The position numbers were made by a program, and so were the translations under genes. Positions 45,399 to 54,168 of a stretch of 64,000 nucleotides of DNA are shown piece by piece. The notes beneath the pieces were generated by a model. The model worked only from the letters and a program-made list of their open reading frames with translations. It was not told the DNA's origin and searched no databases. Source of the stretch: Streptomyces sp. NBC_01314 (GTDB lineage: Bacteria; Actinomycetota; Actinomycetes; Streptomycetales; Streptomycetaceae); the NCBI RefSeq assembly GCF_041435215.1, contig NZ_CP108394.1, forward strand, positions 868,001-932,000. The letters run 5' to 3'. Within the stretch, counting starts at the first letter, position 1, and each line of letters begins with the position of its first letter.

Positions 45399-46112
45399 AT
45401 GACCGTGCCGCTGTACGTACAGATCAGGCGAGAGATCGAAGCGAGGATCCGCGCCGGGGAGCTGCTTCCCGGCGCGCGACTGCCGACCGAGAAGGACCTC
45501 ACCACCCAGTACGGCGTCAGCCGCGCCACGGCCCAACGCGTCCTCAACGACCTCGCAGAGGCAGGACTGGCGATCCGTCGGCGGCGCCACGGAACATTCG
45601 TCGCCGACGTGACGCGGCAGATCAACCTGCTCAACTTCGTCACCCCCTCGGTAGCCGCAAAGGGCACACCGGGCAGACACGAAGTCGTTTCCGCACGGAT
45701 CGTCAGGGCCGCCGACGCCATCCTGAACCTCCCCGGTGCCGCCGCCGACACAGCCGTGGTGGAACTGGTCCGCCGCAAACTCGACGTGCGCGAGGAGCCA
45801 CAGTCCGTCGAGCGGCACGTCGTTCTCTTCTCAGCCGCCCCCGACCTGCTGAACGAGAAACTCGAAAACCTCGTCACCCTCCCGTATCTGCAGCGCAGAG
45901 GCGTACCGATCGACGCGATCCGGCTCTACCTCGACCCGGTGACCCTCGGCGAACACGACGCCGCACTGCTGCACTGCGAGATCGGCACGCCCGCGCTGAT
46001 GAGGCGCAGGGAGTTGCGTGTCGATGACGGAAGCACTGTCGAGGTGGTCACGACCCTCGTCCGTCCGGGAACCGCCGAGTTCTTCTTGGAGCTTCCGGTC
46101 CCGGCCATGTGA
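45399..46112 (+). CDS. GntR/HutC-family regulator with UTRA domain
   Basis: 237 aa from ATG 45399. N-terminal winged helix: PLYVQIRREIEARIRAGELLPGARLPTE, then YGVSRATAQRVLNDLAEAGL. The remaining 165 residues are a UTRA effector domain (VERHVVLFSAAPDLL, ALMRRRELRVDDG). A palindrome just upstream suggests autoregulation. It lies 39 bp before an FAD oxidase gene on the same strand, likely its target and in the same operon. Confidence 0.93.
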   Translation: MTVPLYVQIRREIEARIRAGELLPGARLPTEKDLTTQYGVSRATAQRVLNDLAEAGLAIRRRRHGTFVADVTRQINLLNFVTPSVAAKGTPGRHEVVSARIVRAADAILNLPGAAADTAVVELVRRKLDVREEPQSVERHVVLFSAAPDLLNEKLENLVTLPYLQRRGVPIDAIRLYLDPVTLGEHDAALLHCEIGTPALMRRRELRVDDGSTVEVVTTLVRPGTAEFFLELPVPAM

Positions 46113-46151
46113 GCAGCGCGTGCCGTTTCCAGACAGAAAGGATCGCAGCCC

Positions 46152-47318
46152 ATGAAGGTCATCGTCATCGGTGCCGGCGTGCTGGGCGTGAGTGTCGCGA
46201 GGCACCTTGCCGTCGCCGGCGAAGACGTCCTCCTGCTCGACCAGCGAGGACCCGGCACCGGCACGACCGCGACCACGTTCGCCTGGACCAACTCCAGCCG
46301 CAAGCCCGACCCTGACTACCACCGGCTGAACCTCGCGGGCATGGAGGAACACGCCAGGCTCGCCGGGCAACTGCGCGGCGCGCCGTCCTACTTCCCCAGC
46401 GGGGCACTGCAGTGGGCGGACGCCGCGAACGAGCAGCGGCTCGCCGCGAACGTGGAACGACTGCAGACCCTCGGCTACCCCGCGGAGTGGGTCACGGCCG
46501 ACGAAGCGGCACGGATCGCCGGCGACCTCCGCATCCCGGCCACCGTCACGTCCATCGCGCACTTCCCCAGCGAGGGATACGTTCTGCCAGACCGCTTCGT
46601 CAAGAACCTGCTGACGGATGCCGAGCGGCATGGAGCCACGTGCACGATCGGCGAGGTCGAGGCCATCGACGACGGACCGGAGGGAGTGGCCGTCACCCTG
46701 GTCGGAGGCCGGGTGTGCACGGGCGATCGAGTCGTCCTGGCGGCAGGCCGCTGGACACAACGGCTCGCCGCACGGGCAGGGATCGACGTTCCCATGGTGA
46801 CGGACATCGGTCGCGGAGCGCAGACCGTCGGCCTGCTCGGATACGCCCGGTCGCCCGTACTCGACCTGCGCTGCGTGATCCACACCCCCGGCCTCAACCT
46901 CCGCCCCGCGGCGGACGGGCACACAGTCCTGCAGGCGCTCGATCTGAACGCCGACGCCGATCCCGCCGACCCTCCGTCCGCGGACGGGGACATGGCGGGC
47001 ACCCTCGCCCGACGCTTCTCCGCACTGCTGCCCGGCCCTCGCCGGGCACCGAAGATCGACCTGCGCATCGGCTTCCGGTCACTTCCTGCGGACGGCCACA
47101 CCGTCGCCGGCTACGCCTCCGCGCGGTCCCGTGTCTACTGCCTCGTCTCGCACAGCGGGGTCACCCTGGCACCGGTGCTGGGACGCCTGGTCGCGGCCGA
47201 GATCACGACCGATCAGGAACAGGACCTCCTGGGGGCCTTCCGGCCCACACGGTTCACCGGTGTACGGCGTTCGGACATCGAGGTGGATCAACGCGCCACC
47301 GGTCTGGGCGAGCAGTAG
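46152..47318 (+). CDS. FAD-dependent oxidoreductase, D-amino-acid/DadA family
   Basis: 388 aa from ATG 46152 with AAAGGA upstream. FAD motif MKVIVIGAGVLGVSVARHLAVAGEDVLLLD at the N-terminus; GDRVVLAAGRWTQRLA and the C-terminal GFRSLPADGHTVAGYAS, YCLVSHSGVTLAPVLGRLVAAEI fit the DAO family. It likely oxidises an amino acid or secondary amine under control of the adjacent GntR protein. Substrate unknown. Confidence 0.9.
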   Translation: MKVIVIGAGVLGVSVARHLAVAGEDVLLLDQRGPGTGTTATTFAWTNSSRKPDPDYHRLNLAGMEEHARLAGQLRGAPSYFPSGALQWADAANEQRLAANVERLQTLGYPAEWVTADEAARIAGDLRIPATVTSIAHFPSEGYVLPDRFVKNLLTDAERHGATCTIGEVEAIDDGPEGVAVTLVGGRVCTGDRVVLAAGRWTQRLAARAGIDVPMVTDIGRGAQTVGLLGYARSPVLDLRCVIHTPGLNLRPAADGHTVLQALDLNADADPADPPSADGDMAGTLARRFSALLPGPRRAPKIDLRIGFRSLPADGHTVAGYASARSRVYCLVSHSGVTLAPVLGRLVAAEITTDQEQDLLGAFRPTRFTGVRRSDIEVDQRATGLGEQ

Positions 47319-47337
47319 CCGGCAGCCCTCCACACAG

Positions 47338-47397
47338 GATCCGGTCGCTGGATCAGTCCTGACCGGCGATCCGGTCGTTGGATCTGCCCTGACCGGC
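47338..47397. repeat. 30-bp tandem direct repeat, two copies
   Basis: Copies at 47338-47367 and 47368-47397 match at 27 of 30 positions. Each begins with ccggtc and ends with gaccgg, so each copy could also fold as a hairpin. It starts 20 bp after the FAD oxidase stop and may work as a terminator. Confidence 0.8.
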
Positions 47398-47603
47398 GCC
47401 GGAACCGGACGGCGAGGACGAGCGACGAGACGTCTTCGGTCTCCGGCGGCTGGTCTCCCTCCGGGGCTCCTCAAGGGCTTTCAGCCGGGGGCCGTGAACC
47501 CGCACCATCGCACCACCGCGACGGCGCGACCGCCGACGGCATCGCCACAGGCGTCCCCCGCACCGGTCTGGACGTCCCGGCCGAGGCTGGCCTAAGGTCA
47601 GCC

Positions 47604-47622
47604 CATGGCAAGCGCTTTCTAT
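47604..47622. promoter_or_regulatory. LacI-type operator upstream of GH115
   Basis: tggcaagcgctttcta with the perfect core aagcgctt (47610-47617). This is the usual centre of LacI-family operators that control polysaccharide-use genes in Streptomyces. It is about 135 bp before the GH115 start. No LacI gene is in the window. Confidence 0.6.
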
Positions 47623-47752
47623 CATGAGCATGCCAGCAGACCTTCGTGTTACCCGCCACACTTCGACCTCTTCTCAAGCCAGCCATGCGCTCAGCCCGCC
47701 AACGGTCACACGAGGACCGTCGACGCGGCCCGCGCGGACAAGGGAGCGTCTC

Positions 47753-50719
47753 GTGCCGCACACCGAACCGCCGTTGTGGAGCCGTAAGTCGTTCCTTCGG
47801 GGCATGGCGGCCGTGGGAGCGGCACCACTGCTCCCGGCCGCGCTTCCGACAGCCGCGCGGGCCGCGGCGTCGGACCGGCGAGACTTCACGCTGGTGCGGG
47901 ACGGCGCCGCGGTCGACGTGTTCGTGGACGCGGCCGACGACGCCGCCGTGATCCGCGCGGCCGGCGATCTTCTGGCGGATGTCGAACGGGTCAGCGGGGT
48001 GCGCCCCGAACTGCGGCACACCCTGCCGGAGCACGCCACGCGACTGGTCCTGGTGGGCACCATCGGCGCGAGTCCGGTCGTCGACCGGCTCGTCGCCGAG
48101 GGACGCCTGGACGTCTCCCGGGTGAAGGGCCGTTGGGAGGCCTCGGTGACCCAGGTGGTGGACCGTCCGGCACCAGGGGTGGATCGCGCCCTGGTCATCG
48201 CCGGCAGTGACAGGCGCGGCACGATCTACGGCATGTACGACATCTCGGAGCGCATCGGCGTCTCACCTTGGTACTGGTGGGCCGACGTGCCCGTCGTACG
48301 CCGCGACACCGTGACGGTCCCGGCGGGCATGTCCAAGCGCCCGGAGCCGTCCGTGCGCTACCGGGGCGTCTTCATCAACGACGAGCAGAACCTCACCACG
48401 TGGTCCCGCCGCACCCAGGAACAGGACAAGAACATCGGCCCCGAGACGTACGAGCGGATCTTCGAGCTGCTGCTGCGTCTCAGGGCCAACTACCTGTGGC
48501 CGGCCATGCACCCGTACTCCGACTTCTTCAACAAGCACCGGCAGAACCCCGAACTGGCCGACCGCTACGGCATCGTCGTCGGCTCCAGCCACCCCGAGGC
48601 ACTGCTGCGCAACGGAGTCCACGAGTGGGCGCCCTGGGCGGAGGATCACCGCGGCACGGACGGCAGCCTGCCGCTCTACGACTACACGGTGAACCCCGAT
48701 GCCATCTCCGGCTACTGGCGGGCGCGGGCCCAGCAGAACGCCACGTACGAGAGCAGCTGGACGCTCGGCATGCGCGGACTGCATGACAGCGCGCTGGAGA
48801 CCCGGCACGCCACCACCGTCCCGGAGAAGGTCGCGGTGATGAACGACATCATCGCCGACCAGCGCCGGATCCTGGCCGAGGAGGTCGGCGTCGCGGCCCA
48901 GCCGCAGATCTTCATCCCGTACAAGGAGGTCCTGGATCTGTACAACGCGGGCGTCCAGGTTCCCGACGACGTCACGCTGATCTGGCCGGACGACAACCAC
49001 GGCAACATGCGGCAACTGCCCACCGAGGCCGAGCGCCGCCGCCCGGGCGGCAACGGCATCTACTACCACCTCTCCTACTGGGGCCGCCCCAAGAGCTACC
49101 TCTGGCTGGACACCACCCAACCAGCCAAGGTCTGGCAGGAGTTGCGCCGGGTGTACGAGCACGGCGCCGACCGGATGTGGATCTTCAACGTCGGTGACCT
49201 CAAGTCGATCGAGACCGGGCTGTCCTTCTCCCTGGACATGGCCTGGGACGTGGATCGCTGGGGCGCGGACGAGGTCGAGGACTTCCTGGCCGAGTGGGCC
49301 GGGCGGCAGTTCGGGCGCCTCCACGGACGGGAGATCGCGGCGATCCGCACCGAGTACTACCGGCTCGCGGCCGAACTGCGCCCGGAGTTCGTCGCTCGCG
49401 GGCTGCTCTCCGTGGTTCACCACGGCGACGAGGCGGGAGGCCGGATGGGAGCCTACGACCGGCTGCTGGACCGGGTCCGGGCGCTGGGGGCCGAACTGCC
49501 CGAGACCTACCGGGACGCCTTCTTCGAACTCATCGAGTACCCGGTGCACGGCGCGTACCTGATGAATCTGAAGTACTACTGGGCGGACCGCAACGCGCTC
49601 GCCGTGCGTCAGGGGCGAGGGGCGGGGACCAACCGCTTCGCGGACCTGGCCGAGGCCGCCCACGCCGGCGAAGTGGCGATCACCAAGCGGTACAACACCG
49701 AGGTGGCGGGCGGAAAGTGGGACGGCATCGTCAACCCGTACCCGTCGCAGATACCGAAGGCACCGGGCCGCCCGAGCGTCACCAGGGTGGCCCGGCAGGA
49801 CACTTCCGGGCTCGGGGTGGCGGCCGAGGGGAACGAGACCGGAGCGGACCGGGCGCTGTCCTTCTCGTCCTACACCCGGGACCGGCGCTTCGTGGACGTC
49901 TTCAACACCGGCTTCCTGGCGATGGGCTGGGGTGCCGAGACCAGCCATCCCTGGGTGCGGCTGAGCGAGGCGGGTGGCTCCTTCACCGAGCAGACCCGGG
50001 TGTGGGTGGAGATCGACTGGGCGCGCGTGCCCGAGGGCACACATGACGCCACGGTCACCGTCACCGGCGCCGGGCAGAGCGTCGAAGTGCCGTTGCGGGT
50101 ACGCAACGACGGAGGGCGGGCGCGCCGCCGGGCCCGCGGCTTCGTCGAGGCCCACGGATACGTGTCGATCGACGCCGCGCACACCGACCGGCGGGTGGCG
50201 CGCGGCGGCTGCCACTGGCGGACCGTGCGAGGGCTCGGCCGCCGTACGGGCGCGGTGGAGGCGGTGCCGTCGACGGCGGTCCCGGTCACCGCGGACTTCA
50301 CCACCGGTGCGGCGGAGTTGCGGTACCGGGTGCGCTTCGCCACCACCGGTACCTTCCCCGTCACCGTCTTCCGTCTGCCCTCCCTCGACGAGCGTGGTCA
50401 CCGCCGACTGGCCCTGGCCCTCGACGACCAGCCGGTCACCGTCCTGTCGGGCCAGGCGATCGCCACCGGCAACCGGGGCGACGCATGGGCCCGCAACGTG
50501 GAGGACGGCATGGAGAAACTGACCGCCACGGTGACCGTCACCGAGCCCGGCGTACACGTCCTGCGGGTGTTCATGGCCGACCCCGGGATCGCCGTGGACC
50601 AGATCGTCATCGACACCGGCGGCCTGCCCATCACCTACCTCGCACCGCCGGAGAGTTATCACCCTGTGTTCAATCCCGATCCGGTGTCCGTGGAGGGCCT
50701 GGACCTGCCGGGCCGGTAG
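47753..50719 (+). CDS. Secreted glycoside hydrolase family 115 (xylan alpha-1,2-glucuronidase type)
   Basis: 988 aa from GTG 47753 with GGGAG upstream; the frame is open to ATG 47624. A signal peptide begins SRKSFLRGMAAVGAAPLLPAAL with an AxA-like end. Family blocks are strong: RRGTIYGMYDISERIGVSPWYWWADVPV, YRGVFINDEQNL, LRANYLWPAMHPYSDFF, ADRYGIVVGSSHPEALLRN, LIWPDDNHGNMRQLP and RMWIFNVGDLKSIE. GH115 enzymes remove (methyl)glucuronic acid from xylan. The C-terminal third is the usual beta-rich accessory part. Likely induced by plant polysaccharide through the LacI-type site upstream. Confidence 0.94.
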   Translation: MPHTEPPLWSRKSFLRGMAAVGAAPLLPAALPTAARAAASDRRDFTLVRDGAAVDVFVDAADDAAVIRAAGDLLADVERVSGVRPELRHTLPEHATRLVLVGTIGASPVVDRLVAEGRLDVSRVKGRWEASVTQVVDRPAPGVDRALVIAGSDRRGTIYGMYDISERIGVSPWYWWADVPVVRRDTVTVPAGMSKRPEPSVRYRGVFINDEQNLTTWSRRTQEQDKNIGPETYERIFELLLRLRANYLWPAMHPYSDFFNKHRQNPELADRYGIVVGSSHPEALLRNGVHEWAPWAEDHRGTDGSLPLYDYTVNPDAISGYWRARAQQNATYESSWTLGMRGLHDSALETRHATTVPEKVAVMNDIIADQRRILAEEVGVAAQPQIFIPYKEVLDLYNAGVQVPDDVTLIWPDDNHGNMRQLPTEAERRRPGGNGIYYHLSYWGRPKSYLWLDTTQPAKVWQELRRVYEHGADRMWIFNVGDLKSIETGLSFSLDMAWDVDRWGADEVEDFLAEWAGRQFGRLHGREIAAIRTEYYRLAAELRPEFVARGLLSVVHHGDEAGGRMGAYDRLLDRVRALGAELPETYRDAFFELIEYPVHGAYLMNLKYYWADRNALAVRQGRGAGTNRFADLAEAAHAGEVAITKRYNTEVAGGKWDGIVNPYPSQIPKAPGRPSVTRVARQDTSGLGVAAEGNETGADRALSFSSYTRDRRFVDVFNTGFLAMGWGAETSHPWVRLSEAGGSFTEQTRVWVEIDWARVPEGTHDATVTVTGAGQSVEVPLRVRNDGGRARRRARGFVEAHGYVSIDAAHTDRRVARGGCHWRTVRGLGRRTGAVEAVPSTAVPVTADFTTGAAELRYRVRFATTGTFPVTVFRLPSLDERGHRRLALALDDQPVTVLSGQAIATGNRGDAWARNVEDGMEKLTATVTVTEPGVHVLRVFMADPGIAVDQIVIDTGGLPITYLAPPESYHPVFNPDPVSVEGLDLPGR

Positions 50720-50723
50720 AGCC

Positions 50724-50753
50724 GCGGGCGACCGGCAAAGGCCGGTCGCCCGC
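50724..50753 (+). terminator. Hairpin after GH115
   Basis: 13-bp perfect stem (gcgggcgaccggc / gccggtcgcccgc; arms 50724-50736, 50741-50753) with a 4-nt loop, five bases after the GH115 stop. Confidence 0.85.
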
Positions 50754-50770
50754 TCCATGACCGCCCGCTT

Positions 50771-50825
50771 CGAGCCGGTATCAAGCCGGTGTCGAGCCGG
50801 TGTCGAGCCGGTGTCGAGCCGGTGT
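50771..50825. repeat. 11-bp tandem repeat, five copies
   Basis: Unit cgagccggtgt repeated head to tail, the first two copies with one change each. It lies between two hairpins in the gap between convergent genes. Confidence 0.85.
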
Positions 50826-50879
50826 CGAGCCCTTCGGATCGATGAGCACCCCCTGCCCGTCGTCGTCGACAGCCCCCTC

Positions 50880-50914
50880 CCTCTCCCGGACCGCGTCAGC
50901 CGGTCCGGGAGAGG
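50880..50914. terminator. Second hairpin between GH115 and ABC exporter genes
   Basis: 13-bp perfect stem (cctctcccggacc / ggtccgggagagg; arms 50880-50892, 50902-50914), 9-nt loop. Positioned to stop transcripts from either side. Confidence 0.75.
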
Positions 50915-51008
50915 CGGTCGCTTCCCCCAGCGCTACGGGGTTCGCCGCATGCGACGGACGTATCACCATGACACCGTCAGCGGGCGAGGATGTCCGTGAC
51001 CGACTCGG

Positions 51009-52928
51009 TCACGTGGACCCGGTGTGCGTACGAGCGTGCGACGACATCCTGCGGTCCCCGTCCGGCGCCGGGTCGGCCGGTCCGGGCAGCCCGTCGGGAC
51101 CGGCCACTGGGACCGGGCGTCCGACGTCGGACTCGGTGCTCTCGCCGAGGAAGCCGCCCGACTGGTGCTGCCACAGCTTGGCGTAGGCACCGTTCGCCGT
51201 GAGCAGCTCCGTGTGGGAGCCCTGCTCGACGACGCTTCCGCGGTCGAGGACGACGAGACGGTCCATGCCGGCGACGGTGCTCAGGCGGTGGGCGACCACG
51301 AGGGCCGTACGTCCGTCCATCAACCGCCACAGGGCGTCCTGGACGAGGAGTTCACTCTCCGAGTCCAGCGCGCTGGTGGCCTCGTCGAGCAGCAGGATCG
51401 GGGCGTCGCGCAGGATGGCCCTGGCGAGGGCGACGCGCTGGCGCTGGCCGCCCGAGAGTTTCACTCCCCGCTCCCCCACCAGAGTGCCGAAGCCGTCGGG
51501 GAGTTGGCCGGCGAACTCCATGACGTGCGCGGCCGCGGCCGCGGCGTGGATCTCCGCGTCGGTGGCGCCGGGACGGGCGAAAGCGATGTTGTCCCGCAGG
51601 CTGCGGTGGAACATGGCGGGTTCCTGCGGGACGTAGGCGATCAGTGAGCGCAGGTCCGTCTGGCGCAGTCGGCTGATGTCCTGCCCACCGATCAGGATGC
51701 GTCCTTCGTCGATGTCCGACATGCGCAGCAGGAGCCGGGTGAGTGTGGTCTTGCCGCCGCCGGACCGGCCGACGAGACCGATCCGTGCGCCTGCGGGCAC
51801 GTCCAGGTCGAGTTTCTGGAAGATCGGCTTCGCTCCCGCGTGTGCGAAGGTCACCGCCTCGAAGCGGATGCCGGTGCCCTGCGGTGCGAGCGGTTCTGGT
51901 TCCGTCGGGTCGAGCACGGTGGGCGGATCCAGCAGCAGCTCGGTGAACTGCGCGGCCTCGGTCATCGAACTTTCCAGGCGCCGGTAGATCTGGTTGAACT
52001 CGAACATGATCTGGGTCGCGTTGGAGTAGTAGGTGAAAGCGACGACGACCTCCTCCACTCCCTGGCCCGGGCCGCCGAAGACGATGGCGACCAACAGACC
52101 CAGCACGTTGGTCAGCACGGACATGGGCGCGATCAGGACGTCGACGCGCAGATTGCCGTAGTCCCACGACCTCAGCGTCAGGCGCCGGGAATCCGCGACA
52201 CGGCTGCGGTGTTCGTCGGCCTCCCGCTCCTCAGCCGCGAACGCCCGGATGGTCTCCATGTTCACGAGGCTGTCGGCTACGTGGCCGGAGACCCGGGCGA
52301 TCGCCGCCTCACGGTCACTGACGAGCCGCTGCCGGCGACGGATCAGGGGTGTCGCGGCCACCACGGTCAGCACGATCATCACGAGAAGGCCGGCGACGAG
52401 CATCGGTTCGTAGCTCCACAGCACCACGGCACCGAACACCAGGGGGACGACACTGCCCACGATCCGGTAGGTCACCGTGTCGACGAAGTCCTCGAAGCGC
52501 TTACCGAAGCTCAGCACCCGTTTGGTCAGGGAGCCGGCGAAGTTGTCGTGGAAGAACGCCGCGTCCTTGGCGAGGAGTTCGTCCATGCCACTCACGTACA
52601 GGTGTTCCATGCCGAGGGCGTCCACGCGGTTCAGGCAGTGCTGCCCGACCCGCCACACGGCCTCGGCGACCAGCAGCGTCACGCCGAAGCCCAGCACGTA
52701 CGGCAGCGCCGAGCTGAGGGTGAGACCGCTGTCGTCGGCGGCCTGACCTGCCAGTTTGGCGATCAGAAGGGGGGCGATGTAGCGGATGCCGATGTTACCC
52801 ACGGCCGGCAGCAGCAGCGCGGGCAGGGCCAGCCGTCGTAGTCGCAGCAGTTCCCGGCCGTAGCGGCGCAAAGCCAGAACGACCGCGTTCCTGCCCGGCG
52901 TCGGCCCTCGCGTATCTGTTGTCTCCAT
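51009..52928 (-). CDS. ABC exporter (fused membrane and ATPase domains)
   Basis: 639 aa from ATG 52928 with GGGAG upstream. Six membrane segments lie in residues about 30-320 (e.g. LALPALLLPAVGNIGI, MLVAGLLVMIVLTVVA). The ATPase domain shows Walker A GLVGRSGGGKTTLTR, the signature [18 protein letters not shown], Walker B ILLLDEATSALDSE and VVAHRLSTV. The C-terminal 40 residues are Pro/Asp-rich. It works as a dimer and exports lipids, peptides or drugs; substrate unknown. Confidence 0.95.
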   Translation of the reverse strand: METTDTRGPTPGRNAVVLALRRYGRELLRLRRLALPALLLPAVGNIGIRYIAPLLIAKLAGQAADDSGLTLSSALPYVLGFGVTLLVAEAVWRVGQHCLNRVDALGMEHLYVSGMDELLAKDAAFFHDNFAGSLTKRVLSFGKRFEDFVDTVTYRIVGSVVPLVFGAVVLWSYEPMLVAGLLVMIVLTVVAATPLIRRRQRLVSDREAAIARVSGHVADSLVNMETIRAFAAEEREADEHRSRVADSRRLTLRSWDYGNLRVDVLIAPMSVLTNVLGLLVAIVFGGPGQGVEEVVVAFTYYSNATQIMFEFNQIYRRLESSMTEAAQFTELLLDPPTVLDPTEPEPLAPQGTGIRFEAVTFAHAGAKPIFQKLDLDVPAGARIGLVGRSGGGKTTLTRLLLRMSDIDEGRILIGGQDISRLRQTDLRSLIAYVPQEPAMFHRSLRDNIAFARPGATDAEIHAAAAAAHVMEFAGQLPDGFGTLVGERGVKLSGGQRQRVALARAILRDAPILLLDEATSALDSESELLVQDALWRLMDGRTALVVAHRLSTVAGMDRLVVLDRGSVVEQGSHTELLTANGAYAKLWQHQSGGFLGESTESDVGRPVPVAGPDGLPGPADPAPDGDRRMSSHARTHTGST

Positions 52929-53280
52929 CACACTCCCGGAGGTTCGGAAGTCGGAATTGTCCCGTCCGGGGAGGTTCTCAGTCCAAGCATTTAACGCAGA
53001 TTGGCGAGAACCGGACACCGCCGCGTTCAGCGCACGCTGCGGACGCATCCAGTGGTGAGCGAGCGGTAGTTGGAGGAGCCATCGCCGAGATGGCTCCACC
53101 AGCGCTGGACCGGGCCCCGTCGAAGCATCCGGCGAGGCTTCGCCCTCTCAGCACTCTCACGCAGGCCTCAGGCCTCACCAGCCCGCCTCCCCTCCCCTCC
53201 TCGTGCCTTCGGTCGTTGTCTGTCTCGCCGTCCGCTGTCCGCCGCCGTCCGCTGTTGAAGACACAGGCGACACTGACGGC

Positions 53281-54009
53281 ATGCATGTTCAACGGTTCCC
53301 GCCCCCGTCCGTCTACGGCCGTCTCCGCGTCGAGCGGAGCGACCTCGCCCCCGCCCGCTGGCTGGAACAACGCCCGCCCGGCAACGACGGCTTCGGCACG
53401 GTGGCGGGGGTGTGCGCACCCGGCTTCGAGGCGTACGCGCGGATCCTTCACCCGGCCCGGCTCGGCGCGGACCCGGTGCGGTGGGACCGAGTGGCCGCCC
53501 TGTACGGACACTCGGTATCCGCGGTGACACGCTGGCCCGACCTGATCGGCGCCCAGGACCCCTTCCTCTACCGCAACGACGACACCCCCGCCGTCCCCGA
53601 TGTCTGGGACGAGCACCCACATGAGGGCCCCACCCCCGCCGATGTCGCCCGCACTCTGATCTCCGTGCTGTCCCGGCACACCCGCACCCCCGAGCAATGC
53701 TGGTACGGACTGTGGGAGGGATACGGCCACCACGACTGGGACGGCATCCCTGTCTTCCGCACTCCCGAACGAGACGAGATCCTGCTCGCCGGCCCTCTCG
53801 ACCAAGCCGACTCCCCCGCTCGAAACAACGACGAGGTGTCCGCCGAGATCCCCGACCTGTGGTGGCCCCAGGATCGCGCCTGGTGCGTGGGCGGCGACGT
53901 CGACCTGGTGAGCACGTACGTCGGCGGATCAGCGGCCTGCGTCGCGGACCTCCTCGCGACCCCGAGCCTGGAGGCCTGTTCAGTCACCGAAACCACGACG
54001 GTCAACTGA
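53281..54009 (+). CDS. Conserved hypothetical protein
   Basis: 242 aa from ATG 53281. Trp- and acid-rich, with no signal peptide or membrane segment: RLGADPVRWDRVAALYG, CWYGLWEGYGHHDW, IPDLWWPQDRAWCVGGDVDLVSTYVGGS. This pattern recurs in actinomycete proteins without assigned function. No catalytic motif was recognised. Confidence 0.78.
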   Translation: MHVQRFPPPSVYGRLRVERSDLAPARWLEQRPPGNDGFGTVAGVCAPGFEAYARILHPARLGADPVRWDRVAALYGHSVSAVTRWPDLIGAQDPFLYRNDDTPAVPDVWDEHPHEGPTPADVARTLISVLSRHTRTPEQCWYGLWEGYGHHDWDGIPVFRTPERDEILLAGPLDQADSPARNNDEVSAEIPDLWWPQDRAWCVGGDVDLVSTYVGGSAACVADLLATPSLEACSVTETTTVN

Positions 54010-54168
54010 TACGGGACAGCCCCCGGAACCGGGCAACGGGCAGCCGTGCCGGGTGGTCGGTGCGCGTGGCCGGCTGCGGGTGATGTCCCTCCCTGCTTGG
54101 TGTGGTCGAGGTGGCAATCGTGTTGGGACCCAGGCCGTCGGACATGGCTATCGGCTATCGGTCATCGG

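Noticed and set aside
48263..50758. 831-codon minus-strand open frame across GH115
   Set aside because: High-GC antisense shadow; the plus strand holds all GH115 motifs and a signal peptide.
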